64,000 nucleotides of DNA from the NCBI GenBank assembly GCA_944324675.1, contig CALUXE010000005.1:1-64000 (forward strand). Direction: 5' to 3'. Every line of letters starts with the position of its first letter. Within the stretch, counting starts at the first letter, position 1. Both the position numbers and the translations under genes were made by a program. Below, one piece after another: positions 33,956 to 43,295 of this stretch. The stretch is from an uncultured Elusimicrobiales bacterium (GTDB lineage Bacteria > Elusimicrobiota > Elusimicrobia > Elusimicrobiales > Elusimicrobiaceae). Below the pieces are notes generated by a model. The model searched no databases. It was not told where the DNA came from and saw only the letters and a list, made by a program, of their open reading frames with translations.

Positions 33956-35578
33956 ATGGATTTATTCTTTAAAGTCTTTTTCGCGATACAGTTTTTCTTT
34001 TTGGTATTCGCTTTCGCGGGCACCGTGCCGTGGGCTTTTTCCATTTTCCAGGGCTGCGCCTTTATCTTGTCGGCTATGCTTGTGTTTAGACGCGGATTGC
34101 TTGTAACCGCTCCATTTAAAGCGGCGTTTGCCGGATTCCTGTTCCTTGTTTTTTATACTCTTCTTCAAGCCTGTTGCCCCGTAACTGTATTAGATCCCGT
34201 TCCGAATTTTCCTTCAACTCTGATGCGCCTTTACACTCTGGACCATGCGGCGCTTTTCACCACTTGGTTCGCTCTTTTTATTATCGGGGCAAATATCGCG
34301 GGCGATTTCAAAGCCAATAAAACCATACTTTGGGCTATAATAATCCCCGCCATTTTCGTGACCCTCATCCATATAGCTGCGCCGGGTTTATATCTTAAAA
34401 TTTTAATAGATGAAAACGGCGGAATCGGCCCCTTCGTCAACCGCAATCACGGGGGCTGCTTTCTGGTTATGGGCGCCATATTATGCGCCACTTTAGCGGC
34501 TGTACATTTCGCTTCAAAAACCAGATACCTTTTGGAAAATAAAAAAAATGAATTCTACGCCAAACAAATATTATTCCTGTTTTTGTTTTTCTTTTTGGCC
34601 TTCGCCGCCGTATTTACCCGCTCTAGGGGGACCATGCTGGCTTTGTTTACCGGAACATTTGTTTATTTTCTATTTTTGCTTTCTTTCTTCTTAAAAAATC
34701 GTGCCGTCAAGACGATATCCTTTATTATTGTTTTAATTCTTTTTTTAGGCGGGCTGTTTTTCGCTTTTAAAGAAAAAGGCGACATTAACGCCTTTGCGCG
34801 GAGGGAATCCTCCCGTTCGGTTGACATAAGAAAAGATTTATATTCTTCCGCTTTAAAAGCTTTAAAAGAACGGCCTTTATTCGGAACCGGAATAGGCGCT
34901 ATGCCGATAATGATAACCAATTATACCCAACCACTTGGAGAATACATAGAACGCCTGCACAGCGATCCTTTGGAAATCCTTTTGGGTGTCGGAATAATCG
35001 GCGCTATTCCGCTCGTGGCATTTATAGGGCTGTTTTTCTTTTTCGCCTTAAAACGCTTAAAATACCTCTCTTTAAAGAAACAAATCTTTTGCGGCGGGAT
35101 TATATGCGCTTTGATATCTTTCTGCATAAACAGCGCGATAGATTTCCCGTTGTTTATACCGGCCTGCGCTTGCGTAGTATTCGTTTTAGCGGGTATGCTT
35201 TGCGGAGTATCTTTTTATAGAGAAAATCATTCCAGAATAAGCGTAAAATTATGGTTGAAGATTATAATACTGTCCATTTTCTGCCTAACTTTTTACTATA
35301 CTCTGCAAAAAGCGATAGCATGGCGGTATTATTACTTCGCCAACGGCTTTAAATACGAAGGGAAAATCGCCTACTATCAAAAAGCTTTGCGCTATTATCC
35401 CTCGCCTCGTTACGCTTTGCGCTTGGGAGTGGAATATCACAATAAAAGCTTGGACGAGAAATTGCCCCAAGAGGAAAAATCCGCCTTAAAAGCCCGGGCC
35501 CATAAATTGGCGGAAGATTGGCTTAAAAAATACCCTCGCGATAAAGAACTATCCCGCCTCTATGTGAATACCTTGTAA
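33956..35578 (+). CDS. O-antigen ligase/polymerase family (Wzy_C) membrane protein
   Basis: 540 residues with about 12 membrane helices. The Wzy_C region has FTRSRGTMLALFTG, a GTGIGAMPIMI loop, and LHSDPLEILLGVGIIG. The C-terminal 80 residues are soluble and helical, TPR-like (YYQKALRYYPS, YALRLGVEYHNKS). It polymerises repeat units or ligates glycan to lipid or protein at the periplasmic face. Since an EpsG-like polymerase exists at 45327, this one may be the ligase. Confidence 0.85.
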   Translation: MDLFFKVFFAIQFFFLVFAFAGTVPWAFSIFQGCAFILSAMLVFRRGLLVTAPFKAAFAGFLFLVFYTLLQACCPVTVLDPVPNFPSTLMRLYTLDHAALFTTWFALFIIGANIAGDFKANKTILWAIIIPAIFVTLIHIAAPGLYLKILIDENGGIGPFVNRNHGGCFLVMGAILCATLAAVHFASKTRYLLENKKNEFYAKQILFLFLFFFLAFAAVFTRSRGTMLALFTGTFVYFLFLLSFFLKNRAVKTISFIIVLILFLGGLFFAFKEKGDINAFARRESSRSVDIRKDLYSSALKALKERPLFGTGIGAMPIMITNYTQPLGEYIERLHSDPLEILLGVGIIGAIPLVAFIGLFFFFALKRLKYLSLKKQIFCGGIICALISFCINSAIDFPLFIPACACVVFVLAGMLCGVSFYRENHSRISVKLWLKIIILSIFCLTFYYTLQKAIAWRYYYFANGFKYEGKIAYYQKALRYYPSPRYALRLGVEYHNKSLDEKLPQEEKSALKARAHKLAEDWLKKYPRDKELSRLYVNTL

Positions 35579-35619
35579 ACCTTTTATGTTAGACATATAT
35601 TTGGTAAAATATAGCTATT

Positions 35620-36264
35620 ATGAAATATCACAGCATAATTATATTTTTGGCGTTTACAGCAATATTTAGCGGCTGCGGCAATCCCGCAAAAGTAAATAAC
35701 AGCCTGATAACTGAAATAAATAACGGAGACATCCCCCAAAATCTTAATGATTTGAAAGGTAATTCCGACTATATTTTGCAGCCCGGGGACCTTGTGGAAA
35801 TACAAGTCTTTATGGAAGATGACATGAAACGCACCCTTCGTATAGCCACAAACGGTGCGATAACCTATCCTTTAATAGGAAACATAAAAATTTCGGGGTA
35901 CTCCGTTTCCGAAGCGGAAAACATACTTTCTTCCGCTTTGCAAAAATACATAAAAAACCCGCAGGTATCCATGTTGATACAAGAATACGGCAATAAAACC
36001 GTATATGTACTGGGGCAGGTTTCCAAACCCGCGGCAATACAAATACCGCCGGAAAAACCCTTAACCGTGTTGGAAGCGATAACTTCCGTCGGGGGATTTA
36101 CCGATATAGCGGCCGTATCCAGAGTAAGAGTTCTGAGAATGGAAAACGGCAAACAAATATCCATAGATGTGGATGTAACTCAAATAACAAAACAAGGCAA
36201 TAAAGCTTTGGATATAGCCTTAAAGCCGGGCGATGTAGTATTTGTACCGCAAAGTATTTTCTAG
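35620..36264 (+). CDS. wza: Polysaccharide export lipoprotein (Wza-like)
   Basis: 214 residues. The signal peptide ends in a lipobox FSGC with Cys19 as the lipidated residue. The Poly_export domain starts at YILQPGDLVEIQVF, and one SLBB domain follows (VYVLGQVSKPAAIQIP). It is shorter than E. coli Wza and lacks the extra domain and helical barrel, so it may form a periplasmic ring working with another outer-membrane component. A TAAAAT lies 9 nt before the ATG. It is 9 nt upstream of wzc. Confidence 0.9.
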   Translation: MKYHSIIIFLAFTAIFSGCGNPAKVNNSLITEINNGDIPQNLNDLKGNSDYILQPGDLVEIQVFMEDDMKRTLRIATNGAITYPLIGNIKISGYSVSEAENILSSALQKYIKNPQVSMLIQEYGNKTVYVLGQVSKPAAIQIPPEKPLTVLEAITSVGGFTDIAAVSRVRVLRMENGKQISIDVDVTQITKQGNKALDIALKPGDVVFVPQSIF

Positions 36265-36273
36265 GGAAAAAAT

Positions 36274-37995
36274 ATGCGTGAAGAACTTAATAATAATGAA
36301 GAGATAGACTTTAATTACTATATAGAAGTGCTTCTTAAACATTTTTGGGTTATAGCCGCGTTTATGGCGTTGGGCCTGTTCTGCGCTGTAATGTTTAATA
36401 CTTTTACCAGGCCGGCATACCAGGCAACGGTGCTTATGATGATAAACCAAGAAAATGCGGGGAAGTTGGACACCAATCCCTACGCCTCGTTCAACGCCGA
36501 AGAAGACTATTACAGAACGCAATACAAACTACTTGAAAGCAGAAACCTGCTTGAAAAAGTATATCGCCAGATGGAACTGAATAAATATGAGGAGTTTTCC
36601 AACCCAGCGGGCGTAAAAAAACTTTTAAAAGCTATAGATATAACTCCTATAACGCGCTCGCGCTTGGTCAACTTGTCGGTAACTTCATATGACCCCGCCT
36701 TGTCGGCCGATATAGCCAATAACATAGCCGAAACTTTTGTCCGCGATAATATAAGCAACCGAATCTCAATGGGACAAGATGTAATAAGAGCTTTGGAAAG
36801 TACGGAAAAAAGCAGGGAAGATCAAGAACTTCTAAATTCAATGCCCCAAATAGTCAACAGCGATTTCATTAAGAATTTGAAGCTGCAGGAAACAAACTTA
36901 TTAAACAAACAGGCGGAGCTTTCCTCCAAATATACGGCTATGCATCCAGAAGTTATCTCCGTAAAAAGGCAGCTTTCTTCGGTACAAAACAAAATAGCTT
37001 TGGAAACCCAAAGATTGGTGCAAAGCATAAAGATAGAGCTTTCCGGGCAATTCTCCGGCAACAATATCCGCATAGTTGATAATGCAGTTACCCCCGATAG
37101 GCCGGTACGGCCGAGAAAAATCTTAAATCTTGCGATAGCCTTATTTGCGGGCACCTTGTTGGGGATAATATTCGCTTTTATATTGGACTTTTTTGACCAA
37201 ACGGTAAAGAGCTCGGAAGATTTGGAAAAGAAATTAAAACTGCCGTTCTTGGGTTTCGTCCCCAAAGAGAAGCTAAAAAAGAACGAAACGGAATACTCCT
37301 ATATGACGAAACAAGGCAATTTCCTCTTGGCGGAAAATATACGCAATATAAGGACAATGCTCGCTTTCGCCCAGTCGCAGACGCCGCATGCTCCTCTGCT
37401 TATAACCAGCTCTCTGCAGGGGGAGGGAAAGAGCAATCTCTCTACCAACTTAGCCGTAGCTTTGGCCCAGACGGGCAAGAAAGTACTGATAGTAGACGGC
37501 GATTTAAGGCGTTCGCGCCTGCATAAAACCTTTAGGCTTTCGCCCGAATTGGGTTTAAGCAATATTTGGACGGCGGAAGGCGAAAAGGCGGAATACGCCG
37601 CCAATGTCCAGCCCGTAAAAGACGTTCCCAACCTCTATGTAATGACGGCGGGCCAAAGGCCGCCAAACCCGGCGGAACTTTTAAATACGCCCAAATTGGC
37701 CGATTTTATAGACTGGGCAAAAAAGAATTACGACCAAGTCCTGATAGACTGCCCCGCCATCGTACCGGTATCCGATACTCTGCTTTGGGGCAAGTATATA
37801 CCCTATGCGGTGTTCGTGGTCAAATACGGCCAGACTAATACCAGAGTAGCCCAAATAGCCATTGATAAGCTAAATAAGGCGGATATAAAGATACTCGGCG
37901 CGGTAATAGGACACTATCAGCCCAGCGGTATGGCTATCGGCAAATACGGTTATTACAAAAAGAGTTACAGCTACTATAACGAAGACAAAAAATAA
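36274..37995 (+). CDS. wzc: Wzc-like chain-length determinant fused to BY-kinase
   Basis: 573 residues. An N-terminal Wzz domain has two membrane helices, the second near 288-308, with a periplasmic coiled coil between them. The cytoplasmic tyrosine autokinase has Walker A GEGKS (383-387), Walker A' LIVDGDLRRS and Walker B VLIDCPA. The C-terminus is a Tyr cluster (YGYYKKSYSYYNED), the autophosphorylation tail. It controls polymer length and export together with Wza and the Wzb-like phosphatase. Confidence 0.93.
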   Translation: MREELNNNEEIDFNYYIEVLLKHFWVIAAFMALGLFCAVMFNTFTRPAYQATVLMMINQENAGKLDTNPYASFNAEEDYYRTQYKLLESRNLLEKVYRQMELNKYEEFSNPAGVKKLLKAIDITPITRSRLVNLSVTSYDPALSADIANNIAETFVRDNISNRISMGQDVIRALESTEKSREDQELLNSMPQIVNSDFIKNLKLQETNLLNKQAELSSKYTAMHPEVISVKRQLSSVQNKIALETQRLVQSIKIELSGQFSGNNIRIVDNAVTPDRPVRPRKILNLAIALFAGTLLGIIFAFILDFFDQTVKSSEDLEKKLKLPFLGFVPKEKLKKNETEYSYMTKQGNFLLAENIRNIRTMLAFAQSQTPHAPLLITSSLQGEGKSNLSTNLAVALAQTGKKVLIVDGDLRRSRLHKTFRLSPELGLSNIWTAEGEKAEYAANVQPVKDVPNLYVMTAGQRPPNPAELLNTPKLADFIDWAKKNYDQVLIDCPAIVPVSDTLLWGKYIPYAVFVVKYGQTNTRVAQIAIDKLNKADIKILGAVIGHYQPSGMAIGKYGYYKKSYSYYNEDKK

Positions 37996-38016
37996 CCGTC
38001 AAACCTATTGCGAACC

Positions 38017-38046
38017 AAAAACCCCCGTACGAAAACGGGGGTTTTT
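38017..38046. terminator. Intrinsic terminator after wzc
   Basis: AAAAACCCCCGT/ACGGGGGTTTTT stem; A and T tracts on both sides, between converging operons. Confidence 0.9.
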
Positions 38047-38242
38047 GTATGTTGTGAAAACCCCCAGCCAGGCCGGGTTCGGTAAAGGTTTTACCGTTGC
38101 CCAAAATAGAAAAACTCCTTTTATTATTTATAGTTTAAACTAATGCCTGGTTAGCCGTAGAAATAATGACTCTTGGGGGAACAATAAAGAGAAAACGCCG
38201 GTTTATCGTTTTAACTTCGCGGCGTTTACTTTCAATCCCGAT

Positions 38243-39433
38243 TTATCTCGCCCCGCCCAAGAAGCGAATTATCTTTAAGATAAGGGGCTTTATTCCTCTT
38301 TTGTTTCTGATAAGCGAATAAAAAGACTCCTTTTTGTTTATCAAAGCGTCAAAAAAGCGCTCGCGGAAAGGACTGGGCTCGGTAGACTTCATAAAATAAG
38401 GATTGTATTGGGACATATTCTCAAAAGAAATATCCTTGTAAATCAAATTATCCTTTAAGTCCTCAAAAAGCGCCTCGGCCTTCGGGGAATTTAACATAAG
38501 TACGGATACGCCTTTGGCGTCGTACATTTCGGGTATAAATTCCTTTACGCCCCATAAGTCGGCCATGGTAAAATCAGAATATTTATCGCAGCCTTTGAAA
38601 GAGCAGGCGTGGCACGAGGGCCTTTCATAGAGGTTTGAAATGGTGAAAGGAAGAGTATAAATAATCTTAAACAGCCGCCCTTTTGACTTTAACAACAAGG
38701 GTTTAAAAGGCTTTAAGAGGCCCTTTATTTCGGGAAGGGAAGCCCCGTCTTTCTTTTTAATACAAAGATAGCTGGCGTCCCAGCCGAAGCGTTTATAACG
38801 GAAATCTATGGCCGAAATGTCTTGAAGGGGGAGCGTTTCCTCCAGAAATCGGCGCCATACCAACGGGGAAGGCACGCCGTGGCATATAATGTCCGCCGTA
38901 ATAAGCGAAGGATAGTCCCCGCCCAAATAATTTTTAAGTCCCGCTATTTGGCAAGGCGTACCGGTAAAAAGAACGGTTTTGCCCTCTTGTAAAAATTGTT
39001 TGGCAAGTCTAAAACATTCCTGCATATCGCTTTGCACATATTTGGAGCGGCGCAGTTTATCCAATTCTTGTTCGTCTTGCGCGCTTTGATGCACTACATT
39101 CCAATTCCCGTCAAAAGCCGCCCCGAACACGACCCCGCCGCGCTTAAGGGCATATTGCGCCAGCCAAGAGAACATTCCGCCAGAAGAGCCGGCTCTTCTC
39201 AGTGTTTCGTCTTTATGTTTAGCGGCCATAATTCTTGCCGTATGAAAGGGGGGAGTATTGTTAATTATGGGGCATACTTTTAGGCATAATCCGCATTTGA
39301 CGCAAAGATTTTCGTCAACGCTGGGATACAAAAAGCCTTCCGCGTCGGCCTTCATTGAAATGGCATTTTTCGGGCAGATATTGCGGCAGGCCCCGCAGCC
39401 GCTGCATTTGGTTTTGTCTTCAATCTTTATCAT
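38243..39433 (-). CDS. Fe-S protein, coenzyme F420 hydrogenase beta-subunit family (copy 2)
   Basis: 396 residues. Two [4Fe-4S] motifs are near the N-terminus (CSGCGACRNICP and CVKCGLCLKVCP), followed by FrhB-type domains (AGSSGGMFSWLAQYAL, LFTGTPCQIAGLKNYLG, ADIICHGVPSPLVW) and conserved cysteines in RPSCHACSFKG. Such proteins recur in polysaccharide loci beside pyruvyl transferases and flippases; their reaction is not established. It is the last gene of the reverse operon and overlaps its paralogue by 4 nt. Confidence 0.85.
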   Translation of the reverse strand: MIKIEDKTKCSGCGACRNICPKNAISMKADAEGFLYPSVDENLCVKCGLCLKVCPIINNTPPFHTARIMAAKHKDETLRRAGSSGGMFSWLAQYALKRGGVVFGAAFDGNWNVVHQSAQDEQELDKLRRSKYVQSDMQECFRLAKQFLQEGKTVLFTGTPCQIAGLKNYLGGDYPSLITADIICHGVPSPLVWRRFLEETLPLQDISAIDFRYKRFGWDASYLCIKKKDGASLPEIKGLLKPFKPLLLKSKGRLFKIIYTLPFTISNLYERPSCHACSFKGCDKYSDFTMADLWGVKEFIPEMYDAKGVSVLMLNSPKAEALFEDLKDNLIYKDISFENMSQYNPYFMKSTEPSPFRERFFDALINKKESFYSLIRNKRGIKPLILKIIRFLGGAR

Positions 39434-40590
39434 CTGAGAATATCCACAATTTTGTCAATTACCCTAAAAAGAAATCTGCGCGGGGCGTATTCTTTGGAAT
39501 ATATATATTTTTCCGCAGCCGCGTGAAAGCCGTTCTTGCGTAAATCTCTAAAGAATAACTTTCGCTCTATTTTGGCTTTGGGATGTTTATAAATGTGGCG
39601 GCTTCTGAGTTTTACCTCTTCTTCCGATACGCTGTGGCAGTTTATTTTATCCTTGCATTTATCAAACAAATCCGCCCCTTTATCGGAAGATACCGCCACA
39701 ATGGAAAGGCCGGCGTTTTCGTTATCTTTAAGCAACGGGCCTTTATATCCCCAAAAATCCGCCAGAGAAATATCGCCCACCCTAGGCAGCTTTGCCCAAT
39801 TGCAAACATAGCACGACGGCCTAAGATATAAATTATGCAAAAATCCCGCCTGATAAGGATTATTGGTTGAAGTGGTAGATTTTTTGGAGCCGTCCTCAAA
39901 AAAAATAGTTACTTTATTGGGATACCACCCGTTTTCTTTATCGCGCCAGCAAGCGCTTTTCGCTTTGGATTTCTGTTTTTGGTTTAGTTCCTCTATATAT
40001 TTGTCAAAAACCATTCTGGAGGGCACTCCGTGGCAAACGACATCGCAGGTATATAAATTTTCATACTCCTTGCCCAAAAAGGAATGAAGGCCCGCAACCT
40101 GGCAAGGCGTCCCTGAAAACAGCACTTTTAAACCGCTGTTCAAGTCCTCTTTTACCTTGCGGAAAACATTATTCGTATTGCTTTCCAAATATTTGGATTT
40201 CCTGAATTTTAAATATCCTTCCAAAGAATCCGCACGACTGTGAACCAATCGGAAATTATCCAACAATTCAACCCCGTATACCGCCCCTTTTTGAGATATT
40301 ATATATTCCGCCAAAAGCGAAAATATTCCGCCGGAGGAACTATTCCTCGCTTGAGCTTTATCCTTATTATATGCCCCCAAAAAGCTGTAAGCGTAGGTTT
40401 GATTTCTCTTGTAATCGTTTTCTTTGGGGCATACTTTATTGCAAAGGCCGCAGTCTACGCAAAGGGCTTTATCCGTATAAGGATAGAAAAAACCTTCCTC
40501 GTCGCATTTCAGAGAGATGGCATCTTTAGGGCAGGCGCTCACGCAGGCACCGCAGCCGCAGCAATCAGCTTTCTTTTTTAAATCTATCAT
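39430..40590 (-). CDS. Fe-S protein, coenzyme F420 hydrogenase beta-subunit family (copy 1)
   Basis: 386 residues from MIDLKKK, chosen because GGGGG lies 5 nt before this ATG; a TTG four codons upstream overlaps the SD. It has the same plan as its neighbour: CCGCGACVSACP and CVDCGLCNKVCP, NSSSGGIFSLLAEYI, LFSGTPCQVAGLHSFLG, CDVVCHGVPSRMVF and RPSCYVCNWAK. A tandem diverged duplicate. Its 5' end overlaps the flippase gene by 26 nt. Probably a redox enzyme acting on a sugar or lipid-linked intermediate; the substrate is unknown. Confidence 0.85.
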   Translation of the reverse strand: MIDLKKKADCCGCGACVSACPKDAISLKCDEEGFFYPYTDKALCVDCGLCNKVCPKENDYKRNQTYAYSFLGAYNKDKAQARNSSSGGIFSLLAEYIISQKGAVYGVELLDNFRLVHSRADSLEGYLKFRKSKYLESNTNNVFRKVKEDLNSGLKVLFSGTPCQVAGLHSFLGKEYENLYTCDVVCHGVPSRMVFDKYIEELNQKQKSKAKSACWRDKENGWYPNKVTIFFEDGSKKSTTSTNNPYQAGFLHNLYLRPSCYVCNWAKLPRVGDISLADFWGYKGPLLKDNENAGLSIVAVSSDKGADLFDKCKDKINCHSVSEEEVKLRSRHIYKHPKAKIERKLFFRDLRKNGFHAAAEKYIYSKEYAPRRFLFRVIDKIVDILR

Positions 40591-42097
40591 ATACGCCCCC
40601 AAAAATTAAATTAAGCGGTTTTTTTAGCAAGTCCTTCTCGTATCGGTTAAATACAAAAAACCATAAAAGCAAACCATATAGTGCCGAAAACATCGTACCC
40701 TGCAGCACAAAACCTGTTATTTTACCGTTGTCCCATACCGAACCGACAAATAAAAACACTAAAAACGCCATAAGCATATAAGGGAGAATTTTTAGCATTT
40801 CAATAAACAGTTCTACTACTTTTATCCCTAATCTGTGATAATAAAAGTTTATTATTATCGTCTGGCCTACCAGCAGAGATACACCTGTCGTTATCGCACA
40901 GCCCATACCGCCGTATCTCTTTGCCATAGGGATACAGACGATAATATTTATAACGCCCAATACCGCATATAAAACAGCCCTAAAAGCGTGTTTGTTCTTG
41001 GCTTGTATAATCGGCACGGCGGTAGTTTGCACAAGACATACAAATAAACCCGCCATTAATATCAAAGCGTAAGGGTATACTTGTTTAAACTCCGGCCCCA
41101 CCCAAAAATTTACAAAAGACCTGCCATAAAGCACAAATCCGAGAAATATATAGGCCATAAGATAATATTGCAGACGGCTAGTCTTTAAGAAAATGGCGTT
41201 AATTTCCGTCATATCGTCCGTCTTGGCGTTAATGGCGGAAAGCTGCGGCAGAAATATTCCGCCCATAGAAGAAGACATCGCCATATATCCCTGCGCTATC
41301 TGTATGGCCGTGGCGTATACCGCCACCGCACCGGCGCCCGCCACCGCGCCCAAGATTACCTGCCCCGTTTTCCAATACGCTATGCTGATTATGCCGGGAA
41401 TACAGACAAAAAAGGAAAATGTCAGTATTTCCTTTACCAATTTGCCGTTCCAATAATGAAGTTTAAACCTTACCTTCAACTTCCCTAATACATACCATAC
41501 GCTTAAAAGAGCAATAAATATATTAAACAGAGTCTGTACTATTACCACCGTCATTACAGAATTAAAAATCAATAAAAACGCCACTACGCTAAGCGGTCTA
41601 AATAAAGTGGTAAACAGCACCAAGCCCCTGGCAAAGATAAATTTTTGATGCGCGTTTATTATAGCCGTAAAAACATTTGAAGGTATCACCACCGCCAAGT
41701 TCAAAAGCAAGACATAAAACATATTCCTTACCGATATTATTTCCTCCGATGAAAGAGTATCGTAATAAAAAGGAATACAATAATGAAACAGCAATAAACC
41801 CGCAATTACTATCAAAACGGAAACGCCCGCATATAAAATACCGCTTAGCGCCAAAATCTTTTCCGCGGAAGTTTCGTCATTGACGGCTTTATAGCCCGAG
41901 TAGTATCTTGTAGTCGTGTTGGAAAGCCCCAAATCCATTATGTTGAGATACGCTATCAAAGAGCCTACCAGCTGATAAAGACCGTATTGATCCTTGCCCA
42001 AAAACGATATAAGCAGAGGGGTGAACAAAAAACCTACAACGGTATTTAAGGCTATACCGATGTAAGACAATACCGCGCCCGCTTTTCTTTGATTCAT
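40565..42097 (-). CDS. wzx: Wzx-type polysaccharide flippase
   Basis: 510 residues, about 14 membrane helices. The start RKAGAVLSYIGIALNTVVGFLFTPLLISFLG and the following GKDQYGLYQLVGSLIAYLNIMDLGLS are typical of MOP-superfamily O-antigen and capsule flippases. It moves undecaprenyl-linked repeat units to the periplasm for polymerisation. Confidence 0.92.
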   Translation of the reverse strand: MNQRKAGAVLSYIGIALNTVVGFLFTPLLISFLGKDQYGLYQLVGSLIAYLNIMDLGLSNTTTRYYSGYKAVNDETSAEKILALSGILYAGVSVLIVIAGLLLFHYCIPFYYDTLSSEEIISVRNMFYVLLLNLAVVIPSNVFTAIINAHQKFIFARGLVLFTTLFRPLSVVAFLLIFNSVMTVVIVQTLFNIFIALLSVWYVLGKLKVRFKLHYWNGKLVKEILTFSFFVCIPGIISIAYWKTGQVILGAVAGAGAVAVYATAIQIAQGYMAMSSSMGGIFLPQLSAINAKTDDMTEINAIFLKTSRLQYYLMAYIFLGFVLYGRSFVNFWVGPEFKQVYPYALILMAGLFVCLVQTTAVPIIQAKNKHAFRAVLYAVLGVINIIVCIPMAKRYGGMGCAITTGVSLLVGQTIIINFYYHRLGIKVVELFIEMLKILPYMLMAFLVFLFVGSVWDNGKITGFVLQGTMFSALYGLLLWFFVFNRYEKDLLKKPLNLIFGGVYDRFKKES

Positions 42098-42098
42098 T

Positions 42099-43295
42099 TT
42101 ATTTCCTCAAATCCGCTATAATCTTGCCTATTTTTTTGGCGTCTTGAATATATTTAGGCATAATTTGTTCCAGATGTTCCTTTATTTCCGCTCGTTTGGA
42201 GTAGAGCAAATTAAATTTCTGCGCCAAAATATCGGCGTTATCGTTTAACAAATCAAGATTAACGACATAATCCTCGCAAGAGCCGAAAAGATCCTTCGCT
42301 ATACCCAGCGATTTTATCGAGTAACCCAATACCAAGGTAGGCACGCAGGAACTGTATGCCGCTATTGTGGCGTGGGTTCTCGCGCCTACAAAAAACTCGC
42401 ATTTCGATATTATGTGTTTAAGCTGGGGGCCGTTTAAACTCTCGTCCGAAATTAAAAATACCCGTTTGGTGTCTTTAAATTTCTCAAAGAGCAGCTTCAA
42501 AACTTTTAAATCCGCCCCGCGCATTACGTGGGGGATAAGCAATATGTTTAAATCCTCATGGGATAGTATATTTTCTATCATTCTCTCATAGGCTTTTAAG
42601 ACGGCGCGTCCTTTTTTGCCGTCCGTTTTGCCCGTTACCAAAGAGCTTACATTCACGCCTACAAACTTTTTGCCTTCCAATTCCTTGGGTAAATCCGTTT
42701 GCGAGGGGGAAACTATAAAGGCGGGATCTGGTATCAAATAAAGGTTTTTTTCTATCCCCGCCTTAATCAGATTATCGTAAGAAAGGCTGTCGCGCGCGCT
42801 TAAAACAGCAATCTTAGAAGCCGTATCTTTCAGATATTTCGTTATATGACGTTCATCCACCGAAAAATCATATAAAATTACCTTGGGTTTTTGTCTTTGG
42901 GAAACCGCTATAAAACTTAAAATATCAAGAGTGTTGATAGTGGTGTCATAGTCATAATTATCCGCCGCAACAAGTACTATCGTGTCGTAAGCTTTAAATT
43001 CTTTTATCAACGGGTATTCTTTAATTTTATCCCATATTACCTTAAAAAAAGGCATAAATTTATTTATTGCCGCATTAAATTTTAAAATAAAATATTTTTT
43101 TGTCCAGCTAAATTGACGGGCAATATATTTGTCTGTAAATGGTATATTCAAGTCCTCTCCAGAATTTATATCAGCGGAGGAAACCGCAATATATTCCGCT
43201 CCGTTTTCCTTTAATATTTGCGTTATTCCTCTAAGAAGCATTTGAGAGCCCATATTATACTTCGCGGAACCTATAACTATCAGATATTTTTTCAT
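42099..43295 (-). CDS. Polysaccharide pyruvyl transferase family protein (copy 2)
   Basis: 398 residues from MKKYLIVIG. This start overlaps the upstream stop in ATGA, which supports it over a start 25 codons earlier. The N-terminal GSAKYNMGSQMLLRG and later SKCEFFVGARTHATIAAYSSCVPTLVLGYS are hallmarks of the CsaB/PS_pyruv_trans fold. The family transfers pyruvate from PEP to form ketal groups on surface glycans, though some members have other roles. Confidence 0.85.
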   Translation of the reverse strand: MKKYLIVIGSAKYNMGSQMLLRGITQILKENGAEYIAVSSADINSGEDLNIPFTDKYIARQFSWTKKYFILKFNAAINKFMPFFKVIWDKIKEYPLIKEFKAYDTIVLVAADNYDYDTTINTLDILSFIAVSQRQKPKVILYDFSVDERHITKYLKDTASKIAVLSARDSLSYDNLIKAGIEKNLYLIPDPAFIVSPSQTDLPKELEGKKFVGVNVSSLVTGKTDGKKGRAVLKAYERMIENILSHEDLNILLIPHVMRGADLKVLKLLFEKFKDTKRVFLISDESLNGPQLKHIISKCEFFVGARTHATIAAYSSCVPTLVLGYSIKSLGIAKDLFGSCEDYVVNLDLLNDNADILAQKFNLLYSKRAEIKEHLEQIMPKYIQDAKKIGKIIADLRK